Part shown: positions 16,730 through 25,712 of the stretch, piece after piece
Layout: each line of letters starts with the position of its first letter
Numbering within the stretch: the first letter of the stretch is position 1
Assembly (NCBI RefSeq): GCF_030823405.1
Contig: NZ_JAUSXC010000001.1
Location: 908,501 to 972,500, forward strand
DNA: 64,000 nucleotides
From: Chryseobacterium ginsenosidimutans
GTDB taxonomy: Bacteria; Bacteroidota; Bacteroidia; Flavobacteriales; Weeksellaceae
Direction: 5' to 3'
Position numbers and translations under genes: made by a program
Notes under the pieces: generated by a model
Seen by the model: only the letters and a program-made list of their open reading frames with translations
Told to the model about the DNA's origin: nothing
The model's database searches: none

Positions 16730-17791
16730 TTAAGCCTTCTCCAACAAAACTAAACTATGGTCACTTCCTCCCAAATGATTATACAAAAGAATGGTTGCAA
16801 TATCCTCTTTCTTGATAGAATTAATCATCATCACTTCCGGAATTTCTTGATTTTTCAGAATATGACAAGCCATAAACGTTGAAAAACCACTCGCTGTATT
16901 GAATTCTCCACTCAGATGTTTGTAATATAGCAAAGCCGAATTTGGAAATAAATCCATTGCCTGTTTGTAATAAACATCAGATTTTGCATCTCCGCTGAAA
17001 CCTAAAATTACAGCATCAATATCTTCATTTGTTAAATTATTCTTAGTTAAAAAATCTTCAATGAATTTTTGAGTTTTATCTAATTCTACTTTATTAAGAA
17101 TCTGAATATCTTTCAATTGAGCATAAGAATGTTCCGTTTTCTCTTTACCTAAAACAAAAAAACTGGAACCTTCACCCCAAATGACACCTTCCGTTGTTGA
17201 GTTTAAGTAATCGGCAGGTAAATTTTCTTCTTTTTTAATGGTATTGTTTAATTTGTACAATTCCATTGTTCTTTCGGTTTGCTCATCTGTTGAACCTACC
17301 AAAACATTTTCAGCTTCCCCATCATTAATCTGAAGTTTAGCATCCAGAAATGAAAATTCTAAAGACGAAGAAGTGTTCACATAGGTGAAATTGTAAGCGT
17401 GACATTGTAAAGCCAAAGCAATTTGTCCCGAAACCGTATTGTGTGTCGATTGAATGAAAAAAGTAGGTGTCAGAAACTCTTCGTTGTTATCCAGTACATT
17501 TTTTAAAAACTTTTCAGAATCCTGCGAGCAACCCATTCCTGTTCCTACGATAATGGCATCGGGATTTTTAATTCCTGCTTCTTTTAAAGCATATTTTGAA
17601 GCTACTGAACTCATCTTTACCGTTTTAGACATTCTTCTGCTCATGGCAGGCGGAATGAATTCTTTGTAGTTGGGCTCGATCGCTTTTAAAACCAAGACTG
17701 AATTTTCAGGATTTAAATTCTGCAGAAAATTTTCATTTAAAGTGTCCTGAACCGAAATGCAGGCTGCACTGTTGATGTAAACTGGAATCAT
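16730..17791 (-). CDS. Ketosynthase-like protein without catalytic Cys (chain-length-factor type)
   Basis: This protein of 353 residues has the thiolase fold of KAS I/II but departs at the active site. The position equivalent to Cys in TACSS is Ser141 in VNTSSSLEF, and the first His motif (HGTAT in its neighbours) reads GFSGDAKSD. Only the last His motif (YKHLSGEF) is recognisable. This is the pattern of chain-length factors, which pair with an active ketosynthase. That partner is probably the product of the immediately upstream gene, whose stop overlaps this start (ATGA). I start at that ATG and not nine codons upstream inside the partner gene. Confidence 0.85.
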   Translation of the reverse strand: MIPVYINSAACISVQDTLNENFLQNLNPENSVLVLKAIEPNYKEFIPPAMSRRMSKTVKMSSVASKYALKEAGIKNPDAIIVGTGMGCSQDSEKFLKNVLDNNEEFLTPTFFIQSTHNTVSGQIALALQCHAYNFTYVNTSSSLEFSFLDAKLQINDGEAENVLVGSTDEQTERTMELYKLNNTIKKEENLPADYLNSTTEGVIWGEGSSFFVLGKEKTEHSYAQLKDIQILNKVELDKTQKFIEDFLTKNNLTNEDIDAVILGFSGDAKSDVYYKQAMDLFPNSALLYYKHLSGEFNTASGFSTFMACHILKNQEIPEVMMINSIKKEDIATILLYNHLGGSDHSLVLLEKA

Positions 17792-18987
17792 GATTTCGAG
17801 AAAATTAAGGTTGAACAATTTCCTCCAAAGCCAAATGAATTGGAAAGGACGTGATTGATATTTTTCTCTTTGAGTTCTGTAACAGGTGTCAAGTCAAATT
17901 CTTCCATTTTATTTTTAAAATTCAGATTGGGGAAAATGACATTGTTTTGAATAGCCAATAATGAATAAACTGCTTCAATCCCCGCAGCTGCAGCCAAGGT
18001 GTGACCTGTAAATGCTTTCGTAGAACTGAATTCCGGAACTTGGTTTTCTCCAAAAATCCGAATCATTGCAATTCCTTCCGATAAATCGTTATTTGGTGTT
18101 GCCGTTCCGTGAACGTTGATATAATCTATGTTTTCCTTCTCCAAACCGGATATTTTCAAAGCTTTTTCCATAGCTAAGAATGCACCCTGTCCGTTTTCCG
18201 AAGAAGCGGTTTGATGATGTGCATCATTGGCATTTCCGTATCCTGAAAGATATCCAAGGACTTTCTTGTTTTCTTTTTTTACGACCTCATCAGATTCCAA
18301 AATGATAAAAGCGGCTGCTTCACCCAAATTCAGTCCTTTTCTGTCGTTGTCGAAAGGGGTATTGTAAGAATCCGTAAGGATCATTAATGTACTGAAACCA
18401 TTTAGAGTAAATTTTGAAAGAGAATCTGTTCCGCCAACAATTACACGGTCGAGAACGCCATTTTTTATTAATTTTGCGCCCATCATAATTGCATTCGCAG
18501 CCGAAGAACAGGCCGTACTGATGGTAGAAACCATCCCTTTTAAGCCAAGTAAATCTGCAATCGAAAGAGATGAATTTCCGGCATCGTGCGAGTCTATATA
18601 TATTTGCTTTTCAGGAAAATCTTCGTAGGTGTAGAAATATTTTTCAGTAATATCCATTCCTCCAACGCTGGTAGAGGAAATCAAACCTGTTTTATATTCA
18701 TTAATATCCGTAATCCCGGCACTTTCTACAGCTTCTTTTGCGGCCATCATACCTAGCAGAGCTGTTCTTGTTACATTATTGTCTTCACTAAGGTGAAGTT
18801 TTTGTATAAGCTCTTCATTAGATAATTTTATTTCACCTGTTTTGATAGTTCCGGCGTGGCGTGTTTCAAACAATTCGATGTCTGAAATACCGTGTTTACA
18901 GGTCGTAAGCGAAATAAAATTTTCCTCGACATTGTTACCAATGGAGGAAATGATACCCATTCCTGTGATGGCAATTTTATGACTCAT
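17788..18987 (-). CDS. Beta-ketoacyl-ACP synthase II (FabF-like)
   Basis: This protein of 399 residues keeps all condensing residues: Cys160 in STACSSA, His293 in NVHGTAT and His329 in AFTGHTLAAAAG. It should extend ACP-bound chains with malonyl units. It lies between an ACP gene (three bases upstream) and the chain-length-factor-like gene, forming an ACP / KS / KS-like set as in type II polyketide systems. Assignment to the aryl polyene chain is by context. Confidence 0.93.
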   Translation of the reverse strand: MSHKIAITGMGIISSIGNNVEENFISLTTCKHGISDIELFETRHAGTIKTGEIKLSNEELIQKLHLSEDNNVTRTALLGMMAAKEAVESAGITDINEYKTGLISSTSVGGMDITEKYFYTYEDFPEKQIYIDSHDAGNSSLSIADLLGLKGMVSTISTACSSAANAIMMGAKLIKNGVLDRVIVGGTDSLSKFTLNGFSTLMILTDSYNTPFDNDRKGLNLGEAAAFIILESDEVVKKENKKVLGYLSGYGNANDAHHQTASSENGQGAFLAMEKALKISGLEKENIDYINVHGTATPNNDLSEGIAMIRIFGENQVPEFSSTKAFTGHTLAAAAGIEAVYSLLAIQNNVIFPNLNFKNKMEEFDLTPVTELKEKNINHVLSNSFGFGGNCSTLIFSKS

Positions 18988-18990
18988 TAA

Positions 18991-19248
18991 TTATTTTGTT
19001 CTGTTTTCTTCGATGAATTTAGCCATTGTGTCGATAGATGTGAAAATTTCTTTTCCTTTTTTCGGATCGGCTAATTTTATTCCGTATTCTTTATCAAGAA
19101 GAACAATTAATTCCAGAGCGTCAATAGAATCCAATCCAAGACCACCACCGAATAATGGGTCTGTATCTTTGATTTCGTCTATTGCAACATCTTCAAGGTT
19201 AAGGACTTCAATGATTTTTGTTTTTAATTCTTCTCTTAAATTTTCCAT
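18991..19248 (-). CDS. Acyl carrier protein
   Basis: This carrier protein of 85 residues has its phosphopantetheine serine at Ser41 in GLGLDSIDALEL. It heads the set of ACP, active ketosynthase and chain-length-factor-like genes, separated by three bases from the ketosynthase. The 75-base gap upstream is the largest inside this arm before the 26 kb region and may hold an internal start site. Confidence 0.93.
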   Translation of the reverse strand: MENLREELKTKIIEVLNLEDVAIDEIKDTDPLFGGGLGLDSIDALELIVLLDKEYGIKLADPKKGKEIFTSIDTMAKFIEENRTK

Positions 19249-19284
19249 AATTTATTTTAATTTACAATGTATTCCCTAACAATT

Positions 19285-19322
19285 TAAAATTGCTAATGAT
19301 TACACTGTTATATTGTTACATT
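19285..19322 (-). repeat. TGTARCAATATAACA-type intergenic repeat, copy 2
   Basis: On the minus strand this spacer begins AATGTAACAATATAACAGTG, closely matching the plus-strand segment at 1637-1673. Both copies sit just upstream of condensing-enzyme or ACP genes, which may be chance. Confidence 0.4.
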
Positions 19323-19323
19323 T

Positions 19324-19863
19324 TCACAAAGTTAGCAAATATACAAAAGCATTATAACTTTCCTGATATAGTTCTACCCAGCCACACAATACCTTATCAG
19401 CCTTTCCTGACTGTAAAATCTGTTCTGAGTAACCGTTTAAAAAGTCTTCATCAAATTCATCCAACACGAAAAAAGCATTTTCGGTCTGCATTTTATGTTT
19501 AATACTGATTTCGCCAACACAAATATTGGGTAAAGTATACACAAAAATTGCCGGGCTCGGAAAGTAATCTTCCTGAGAATTGATGCTTTCCTGATATTTA
19601 AAATCAGTGTCAAGACTTGATGATTTATTGGCAAAAACCAATGCTGTTCTGCTGTGGTCTTCTCCTTTTAAAATCATTTCAGAAGCCAGAAAAGCCAATT
19701 TGCTGAGATTATCCATTTTATGAAATTTAGGATAATTCAGTTCTAAACTTTTATAAGCTTCTTTGGCAAAATCTGAAAAATTTTCAGTTTGGGTTTCAAA
19801 TATAGTTTCGTTATTGAGAACGATTTTTGAGTTTTCTATGATGCAAATGTCTGTCTTCTTCAT
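19324..19863 (-). CDS. Truncated ketosynthase-like protein (half thiolase fold)
   Basis: This protein of 179 residues resembles only the N-terminal half of the neighbouring ketosynthase-like proteins. The segment [19 protein letters not shown] lines up with the FFIQSTHNTVSGQIALAL segment of the chain-length-factor-like protein, and the protein stops soon after the place where the nucleophile should be. No Cys-His-His set can be built. It lies between an active ketosynthase gene (five bases upstream) and the second ACP gene. It may be a structural partner of one of the ketosynthases. The coding frame is intact, so it does not look like a random pseudogene. Confidence 0.72.
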   Translation of the reverse strand: MKKTDICIIENSKIVLNNETIFETQTENFSDFAKEAYKSLELNYPKFHKMDNLSKLAFLASEMILKGEDHSRTALVFANKSSSLDTDFKYQESINSQEDYFPSPAIFVYTLPNICVGEISIKHKMQTENAFFVLDEFDEDFLNGYSEQILQSGKADKVLCGWVELYQESYNAFVYLLTL

Positions 19864-19867
19864 TCTT

Positions 19868-20998
19868 TTAACATTTTTCTAAGACAATTGCTGCATTACA
19901 CCCACCAAAACCTGAAGCTGTTTTCAAAATATATTTGATTTCCGCAGGTTGGTTTTCTTTTATGATATTCAAAGGTTGGGAAGTTCCCGTTTCTTCAAAG
20001 TTTTTAGATGAAATTAAAGTGCCGTGAAGAGCACTTTCCATAGAAATAATACTTTCCAGCAGACCCGATGCACCTAAACAGTGTCCGTAATATGCTTTTA
20101 AACTATTCAGAGGAATATTCTGTAATTCCATTCTGTTGAAAGCAATGGCTTCCATTTCGTCATTATATAGTGTTGCCGTTCCGTGAGCAGAAATAAAATC
20201 GATATTTTCTGCTGAAACCTGGGCTTCTGTCATTGCATTTCTGATGCTTGCAAACAATCCGTCGCCGGTTCTTGATGGTCCGGAAATATGATTGGCATCG
20301 TTGATGGCTGAATCTCCCGATACTTTAAAACTAAATTTTTCGTTTGAGTTTAATTCTGAAGTAAGGTAAGCTGCTGCGGTCGCTTCACCAAGATTTATTC
20401 CGTTGCGGTTTTTGTCGTAAGGTTTACAGATTTCTGTTCCGATTGCCTGAAAAGAATTAAAACCTGAAACTACAAATTCTGAAATCTCGTCTCCGGCAAC
20501 AATAAAAGCATCTTTATATTTTCCTGCCTGAATCATATTTTTAGCAACAGCAATTGCCATTACTCCAGAAACGCAAGCATTGGAAATTACAATAGGTTTT
20601 GTTTTAAATCCGAAAAATTCAGCAATTTTTTGAGCTAAATTAGAAAGATAAACACCTTCCGGTAAAATTGTCTGATTTTTTAATGAGCTTATATTTCCTT
20701 TTGTTGTTGATAAAATAAAAGCGGTTTCTTCTGTGATATTATTTCGTTCGATCAAAGGTTTTAGACTTAACAAAAACATTTTTTCAAGCCTTGTGAAGTC
20801 TTTATTGTCGAATAATCTATTGAACTCTTCTTCCAGTTTTTCAGAATTGATCATAGAAGCAAAAAAAGCTTCCTGATTTTCAATAATTTTATGTTTTGCA
20901 ACTCCTGATTTTCCTTCCAAAAGCGCATTCCAGTTTGATGGTATATCAAAGCCCAAAGGCGTGACGCAGTTGTAATCTGTAATGTAAATTTCCTTCAT
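19868..20998 (-). CDS. Beta-ketoacyl-ACP synthase (KAS I/II type)
   Basis: This condensing enzyme of 376 residues has Cys142 in NACVSGV, His272 in SAHGTAT and His306 in [10 protein letters not shown], so it should be active. It is shorter than FabF and diverged from the two other active KAS enzymes in the locus. Its ATG overlaps the stop of the thioesterase gene by four bases. Multiple condensing enzymes are expected because the pathway makes both a polyene and the alkyl chains of the resorcinol. Confidence 0.9.
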   Translation of the reverse strand: MKEIYITDYNCVTPLGFDIPSNWNALLEGKSGVAKHKIIENQEAFFASMINSEKLEEEFNRLFDNKDFTRLEKMFLLSLKPLIERNNITEETAFILSTTKGNISSLKNQTILPEGVYLSNLAQKIAEFFGFKTKPIVISNACVSGVMAIAVAKNMIQAGKYKDAFIVAGDEISEFVVSGFNSFQAIGTEICKPYDKNRNGINLGEATAAAYLTSELNSNEKFSFKVSGDSAINDANHISGPSRTGDGLFASIRNAMTEAQVSAENIDFISAHGTATLYNDEMEAIAFNRMELQNIPLNSLKAYYGHCLGASGLLESIISMESALHGTLISSKNFEETGTSQPLNIIKENQPAEIKYILKTASGFGGCNAAIVLEKC

Positions 20999-21423
20999 AA
21001 TAACTCCATTTTATCTTTCCAAGCCTGAAAAAACTCAGGATTGTATAAGCATAAATTATTGTCGGAATCTAAGAAAACCTGAATGGTTTCTCCGCTGCAG
21101 ACCAGCTTATTTTCCTGATTAAAAATTTCGTATTTATAGATCAGTTTTGCGGAGGTTGAATTTACAAAAGTGGTTACAATATTGAAGGTTTCACCATATT
21201 TTAAGGGAAGAAAATGTTCACAAGTACTTTTTACGATAGGTGTTACAAATCCCGCTTTTTGAATATCAAGATACGTTAAACCGTGCTGCCTTCCGAAAGC
21301 TTCTCTTCCATCCTCGAAATACACAATGTAATGACCGTGCCACACAATTCCCAAAGGATCTGTTTCATTAAATCTTACCCGAACGTGTTCCGTACAACGG
21401 ATTATATTTTCTTTAAACTGCAT
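20995..21423 (-). CDS. Acyl-ACP/acyl-CoA thioesterase (4HBT hotdog)
   Basis: This hotdog thioesterase of 142 residues has the 4-hydroxybenzoyl-CoA thioesterase signature FNETDPLGIVWHGHYIVYFE with catalytic Asp22. It could release a chain from ACP or edit stalled intermediates. It overlaps the ABC permease gene by 11 bases and the ketosynthase gene by four, so it is clearly within the operon. Aryl polyene clusters usually contain such a thioesterase. Confidence 0.86.
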   Translation of the reverse strand: MQFKENIIRCTEHVRVRFNETDPLGIVWHGHYIVYFEDGREAFGRQHGLTYLDIQKAGFVTPIVKSTCEHFLPLKYGETFNIVTTFVNSTSAKLIYKYEIFNQENKLVCSGETIQVFLDSDNNLCLYNPEFFQAWKDKMELL

Positions 21424-22684
21424 TTTGTTTTCTTTCGTAAATTAATGAAATACCTACCATGGCAAGATAAAATAAAAATAAAAAAGTAAGTTCTTTGGCA
21501 ATTCCTCCAATTCCACTGTTTCTTAAAATAATATCGTAATAAGCATTCAAGCCCCAATTCATGGGAGAGAATTTGGCAACGGTCTGCATAAATTCAGGCA
21601 TTAAAAATACAGGAACCCAGATTCCTCCAACCGCTGCTAAAACAACAACGGAAGTCGCTCCAAACGGTGCCGACTGTTCCTGAGTATCAGCAATTGTTCC
21701 CAATAAAACCCCGAAACCTATCGCAGCCAAGCCAGAAAATAGGGTAACAACAATAAGCTGGAACATTTTTCCTGTTACATCAAATTGTGGTAAATCCATG
21801 TAAGGGAAAAGGTAGATTCCTACAGCAACCATCAGTAAAAACTGAATGACACAAATGATTAAATACGTAAATGTTTTCCCTAAAATATGTACAAAATAAG
21901 GAGTCGGACTAATTCTCGCTCTCACGCTTGTGCCCTGACTTTTTTCTTTAACTAAATTGATAGACAAAGGCACAACAATAAAGAAAATCGCAAACAATGC
22001 CCAAGCCGGAACGTTATGCTGAACGGAATTGGGCATCACATCCATTTTTCCTTTTTTTTGAGTGATTTCTTTAAAACTGATTAAATTTTTGTTTTCTTCA
22101 AGATTTTCCGTGGTTCCCAGTTGATCCTGAAACGCTTTGTAAATCTTTTTATTTTCGATCTCAAAAACCATTTTATTGACGGCGTTCATCACATTGTTTT
22201 TGAAGCCGAGATTGGTTGCCGGATCAAAATAAAGATGAATATCTTTGGCTTTTATGGCTTGGAGTTGAGCTTTTTTGTCTGAATTTTCTTCTAAACCAAA
22301 TGAGCTTACAATCGTCTGAACCTTAGAATCAATGTTCGAATTTAAATCTTTGGTTAAATTTTCCGGAATAACGATCGCCATTTGATAATCTCCTGAAAAA
22401 ACGGCATTCTGGGCAGATTTTTCTGTATAATTGGTCAGCAACTCGAAAGTTTTGCTGCCTTCAAGTTCGTGTTTTATATTTTTTGAAATCTCAGATTTGT
22501 CGTTATCAATAAAAATAATAGGGATTTTGGAACCTTCCAGATTTTTAAACGTAGAATCCTGAATCAAAGTGATCGTGATGATTAATAATAAAGGCATGAC
22601 AAAAATGATTACGATTCCTCCGATATCTCTTTTCAGCAAAAGGATTTCTTTTATAAAGCTTCTCCACAATTTATACAACAACAT
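21413..22684 (-). CDS. ABC-2 type transporter permease
   Basis: This inner-membrane permease of 423 residues has one N-terminal transmembrane helix (about residues 22-42), a large extracytoplasmic domain (about 45-225) and five or so C-terminal helices (about 228-415) with the KEKSQGTSVRARISPTP loop. This is the layout of drug or lipid exporters of the YhgE/ABC2 membrane 3 type. It overlaps the ATPase gene by 14 bases. The pair probably exports the pigment or an intermediate across the inner membrane. Confidence 0.9.
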   Translation of the reverse strand: MLLYKLWRSFIKEILLLKRDIGGIVIIFVMPLLLIITITLIQDSTFKNLEGSKIPIIFIDNDKSEISKNIKHELEGSKTFELLTNYTEKSAQNAVFSGDYQMAIVIPENLTKDLNSNIDSKVQTIVSSFGLEENSDKKAQLQAIKAKDIHLYFDPATNLGFKNNVMNAVNKMVFEIENKKIYKAFQDQLGTTENLEENKNLISFKEITQKKGKMDVMPNSVQHNVPAWALFAIFFIVVPLSINLVKEKSQGTSVRARISPTPYFVHILGKTFTYLIICVIQFLLMVAVGIYLFPYMDLPQFDVTGKMFQLIVVTLFSGLAAIGFGVLLGTIADTQEQSAPFGATSVVVLAAVGGIWVPVFLMPEFMQTVAKFSPMNWGLNAYYDIILRNSGIGGIAKELTFLFLFYLAMVGISLIYERKQNAV

Positions 22685-23426
22685 CTCTTAATTCTTTTCC
22701 GGTTAATGAAATGAAAACATCCTCCAAGTTTTCCGCATTGGCAACTTTTTCCACCAATTCTTCGGGAGTTCCGACAGCGTGGATCTTTCCGTGGTCTATA
22801 ATAGCGATTTTTGTACAGAATTCCTCAGCTTCTGAAAGGTGATGAGAGGTGTAAATAATGCAGGTTCCTTTTTTATTTAAATCTAAAAGATAATCAATGA
22901 TTGCTTTTTTAGACTGCACATCAACACCGACAGTAGGTTCGTCCAGAAACAAAACTTTAGGATTATGAAGCGTTCCTGCAATAAGATTGCAACGGCGCTT
23001 CATACCACCTGAGAATTGTTCTACTTTTTTATCGGCAAATTTTGATAAACCCATTAATTCTAAAGATTCATCAATTGCTTTTCTCAATTTTTTGTGGCTT
23101 AATCCGTAGAGGCTTCCGAAAAACATTAAGTTTTCTTTTGCTGTTAAAGTCGGATAAAGCGCATATTCCTGCGGAACAATTCCGATGATCTGTCTCAGTT
23201 TGAAACCATCTTTCTGAGGAGAAAGCCCATTGATTTTAAATGTTCCTGAAGTTGGTTTTATCAATCCCGAAAGCATCGAAATCAAAGTTGTTTTCCCTGC
23301 TCCGTTGGGACCGAGTATTCCGTAGATTTCGTTTTTCTCGATATTCAATGAGATGTCATTCACAGAAAATTCTTCTGCGTGTTTGTATTTTTTGTACAGG
23401 TTTTTTATTTCGATGATATTCTCCAC
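22671..23426 (-). CDS. ABC transporter ATP-binding protein
   Basis: This nucleotide-binding subunit of 251 residues has Walker A GPNGAGKTT (about residues 39-47), the Q-loop in VPQEYALYP, the signature FSGGMKRR, Walker B VLFLDEPTVGVD and the H-loop in SHHLSE. All ATPase residues are intact. It is coupled to the permease downstream and follows the BtrH-like gene by one base. Confidence 0.95.
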   Translation of the reverse strand: MENIIEIKNLYKKYKHAEEFSVNDISLNIEKNEIYGILGPNGAGKTTLISMLSGLIKPTSGTFKINGLSPQKDGFKLRQIIGIVPQEYALYPTLTAKENLMFFGSLYGLSHKKLRKAIDESLELMGLSKFADKKVEQFSGGMKRRCNLIAGTLHNPKVLFLDEPTVGVDVQSKKAIIDYLLDLNKKGTCIIYTSHHLSEAEEFCTKIAIIDHGKIHAVGTPEELVEKVANAENLEDVFISLTGKELRDVVV

Positions 23427-23427
23427 G

Positions 23428-24423
23428 TTAAATCGCTTTTCTCAGTTTTTTGTAAAAAGCTTCTTCCAAATCAGCAATATGTAGCATTGATTTTGAAAGT
23501 TGGTTGTAAATATCGCTTTTTGAATTTCTGTTTTTGTAAACACGGGCAATATCTACAGCAAAATCTCTCCAAAGATCGCCGATTGTGGTTATTTCTTTAG
23601 AAAGCTCTTTCAGCTCGTCATTTTTAAGAATTACAGCGGCTTCCTGTAAAAAAGCTCCGTAGATAAACCTGAAACCACCACCGCCGGTTCCTATTTCTTC
23701 CTGCATTCTGATCAATTGACCGAGATAATGATTCGTTGTTTTTGTTCCTTTTTTTGCTGCCCATTTCGGGATGTTTCTCGCGACCCAACGCATCGCTTTT
23801 ACACCAATAATAGGAACGGGAGCAAGCATATTTTTGCAGGTATCTTTGATCCCTTTTTTGATGGCTTCTTCAATGTTTACGTTTTCGGGTATGTATGTAG
23901 GGTAGTACATATGGCCTTTTGGCGGAAGTGCACCTTTTGCATATCTTACTTTTTCCAGTTCAGCTTCAGTAAGTGAAGTCGTGTAATCCATCACGGGATC
24001 GCTGATCAGAAATTTTCCGTTTTCTTTTCCGTAGACCACCAGATTGTGGGCATTGAAATGGAATTTGTATTCTTCAGGAAAATAAGTAAGATTAAAAACT
24101 CCAACCTGTAAACCTGTCGGTATATTTTGTTCTAAATTTCTTTCTAAAGCTTTTTGAGCTTCCTGAGGATTAGAAAATTTTTCTCTTTTAATTTTAATTC
24201 CCAGTCTTTTTGCGGCTTTGCTGAAAATGGCTCCGGGCATTGGTCTGTAACTAAAACCGGGTGCAAAATTCACTTTTAGGAAAGGTAAATACACGAAAAA
24301 TAATCCGGAACCGATCCCAAAAATCATTGGTTCGCTGAGTTTCAGCCCTTTGTTTAGTAATAAATTGGATGCGACACCGTTTTCGCAATGTGCTGTCTGA
24401 TGGTGTTCAAAATTAAGTTCCAT
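23428..24423 (-). CDS. BtrH N-terminal domain-like acyltransfer protein
   Basis: This protein of 331 residues has an N-terminal domain resembling BtrH of butirosin biosynthesis, which moves an acyl group from a carrier protein to an amine. A papain-like set can be proposed: Cys13 in HCENGVAS, His126 in NAHNLVVYG and Asp142 in LISDPVMDY. The C-terminal half (about residues 170-331) is helical, in the DUF4872 position. In this locus it may transfer the finished acyl chain from an ACP, for instance to the resorcinol hydroxyl; that is an inference. It overlaps the next upstream gene by one base. Confidence 0.82.
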   Translation of the reverse strand: MELNFEHHQTAHCENGVASNLLLNKGLKLSEPMIFGIGSGLFFVYLPFLKVNFAPGFSYRPMPGAIFSKAAKRLGIKIKREKFSNPQEAQKALERNLEQNIPTGLQVGVFNLTYFPEEYKFHFNAHNLVVYGKENGKFLISDPVMDYTTSLTEAELEKVRYAKGALPPKGHMYYPTYIPENVNIEEAIKKGIKDTCKNMLAPVPIIGVKAMRWVARNIPKWAAKKGTKTTNHYLGQLIRMQEEIGTGGGGFRFIYGAFLQEAAVILKNDELKELSKEITTIGDLWRDFAVDIARVYKNRNSKSDIYNQLSKSMLHIADLEEAFYKKLRKAI

Positions 24424-24827
24424 TATTTTCCGTTGAAATTTTTTAATTCATCCACCGAAATCCCGAATGCATCGGCATATTTTTTCAAGGTAGAATCACT
24501 GAGTTTTTTGAAGATTTTTGGTTTGGCGTGTCTTTTAACAGTCCATTGCCACATTCCGACATACGCTGCAAGAACTTGTAAATCCATTTTATTCAATTCC
24601 ATAAAATAGATGATCGGGCTTACAATGTTGTTGGCAACGCTTTGTTTTGCTTCTTCAATTCTTTCGTTGATTAAAGCTAAAGATTCGTCCAAAGCGGCTT
24701 TTTTAATATTCCAACCAATACTGTTTGCTGTTGTATAATTATTGTTTTCGTCGGTAACGTACAATACCTCGGTCATATTCGCCGATTTCAGGTTGCTTTC
24801 GTCTTGAGGAAGATCTTGTTTTTTCAT
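24423..24827 (-). CDS. Small protein with HTH-like C-terminus
   Basis: This protein of 134 residues has a charged N-terminal half and a C-terminal segment (about residues 80-130) with Cro/XRE-like spacing: MDLQVLAAYVGMWQWTVKRH, then LKKYADAFGISVDELKNF. Either it is a small DNA-binding regulator of the locus or it keeps the fold only as a protein-interaction module; I cannot tell which. It is tightly packed between the hotdog and BtrH-like genes. Confidence 0.72.
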   Translation of the reverse strand: MKKQDLPQDESNLKSANMTEVLYVTDENNNYTTANSIGWNIKKAALDESLALINERIEEAKQSVANNIVSPIIYFMELNKMDLQVLAAYVGMWQWTVKRHAKPKIFKKLSDSTLKKYADAFGISVDELKNFNGK

Positions 24828-24830
24828 TGG

Positions 24831-25274
24831 CTAATGTTTTACTTCTTGAATAAACAAATTAATTTCAGCCCGTATTAATAATTTATCATTATTAAATGTC
24901 TCACAAAAGATATTGCAGATGTTTTCAAACTGAGAGATCAGTGATGCTTTCGAAATGATTTTCTCACCAACTTTCGGTAAGCCAAAAACTTCAATTTTTT
25001 TGATATTGGTAATAAAGCCGATCACTTTTGTATCTGCTTCAGGATTTTCGAAGAAGCTCTGCCCAAGGATTGATGAGCAGGTCTGCGCTAAATTTTCAAT
25101 CAAGCCGGCTTCAACAAATTGATTATTATGAACAAAGATGTTATCTTCTAAAATTTCAAAGGAAGTCACCACTTTTTCTTTAGTTAATTCTAAAATATAA
25201 TCTGCCATCAACATCGGTTCACGATGCGGCAAAAAGTTGTGAATATTGATGATATTTTCTTCCTTCAGTTCCAT
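24831..25274 (-). CDS. Hotdog-fold dehydratase-like protein (FabZ family), subunit 1
   Basis: This protein of 147 residues has the start of a FabZ fold (NFLPHREPMLMADYI) and the central-helix segment VEAGLIENLAQTCSSILGQ, where Glu replaces the usual residues of the second active-site half. It resembles the ApeI/ApeP-type hotdog proteins of aryl polyene clusters. It is six bases downstream of a paralogue with the same layout, so the two may form a heterodimeric dehydratase. Confidence 0.82.
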   Translation of the reverse strand: MELKEENIINIHNFLPHREPMLMADYILELTKEKVVTSFEILEDNIFVHNNQFVEAGLIENLAQTCSSILGQSFFENPEADTKVIGFITNIKKIEVFGLPKVGEKIISKASLISQFENICNIFCETFNNDKLLIRAEINLFIQEVKH

Positions 25275-25280
25275 TAAAAA

Positions 25281-25712
25281 TTATTTTACAACAGTTTTCA
25301 TTTGAGAGTTTGCAATAACCTCATCATTTATTTTCGTGACGGCATCTACCAAGGTTACTCCCATAATTTCATTCAGAATGGTAACTTCTGTTTTCAATAG
25401 ATCTCCAATTTTCGGTAACTTGTTTGCTTCAAAAGATTTGATAGCGCCAATATAACCTGTGGGAGCTTCTTTTCCTAATAAATAGAATTTGTAGCCTGTG
25501 TGCAGAGCTACACTTTGCGCCTGATGTTCTACCAAACCGGAAGCCTGAAAAACTCCGTCCTGAACAAAAATATTTTCCTTTTTTATTTCAAATCCTGAAA
25601 CAAGTTGAGTTTCAGAATATGTTGCGATGCTGTTTACCATTACAAAAGGAAATCGTTGCGGAATTAAGCTCTCCACAAAGTTTTGATCGGATGTTGGTAA
25701 CTTATTTTCCAT
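25281..25712 (-). CDS. Hotdog-fold dehydratase-like protein (FabZ family), subunit 2
   Basis: This protein of 143 residues has SLIPQRFPFVMVNSIATYSE at the N-terminus and a central helix with ASGLVEHQAQSVALHTGYKF. A longer frame exists, but its first 59 residues lie inside darB in another phase. The ATG overlapping the darB stop (TAATG) is the natural start. Similarity to its downstream neighbour suggests an old duplication and a two-subunit enzyme. Confidence 0.84.
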   Translation of the reverse strand: MENKLPTSDQNFVESLIPQRFPFVMVNSIATYSETQLVSGFEIKKENIFVQDGVFQASGLVEHQAQSVALHTGYKFYLLGKEAPTGYIGAIKSFEANKLPKIGDLLKTEVTILNEIMGVTLVDAVTKINDEVIANSQMKTVVK

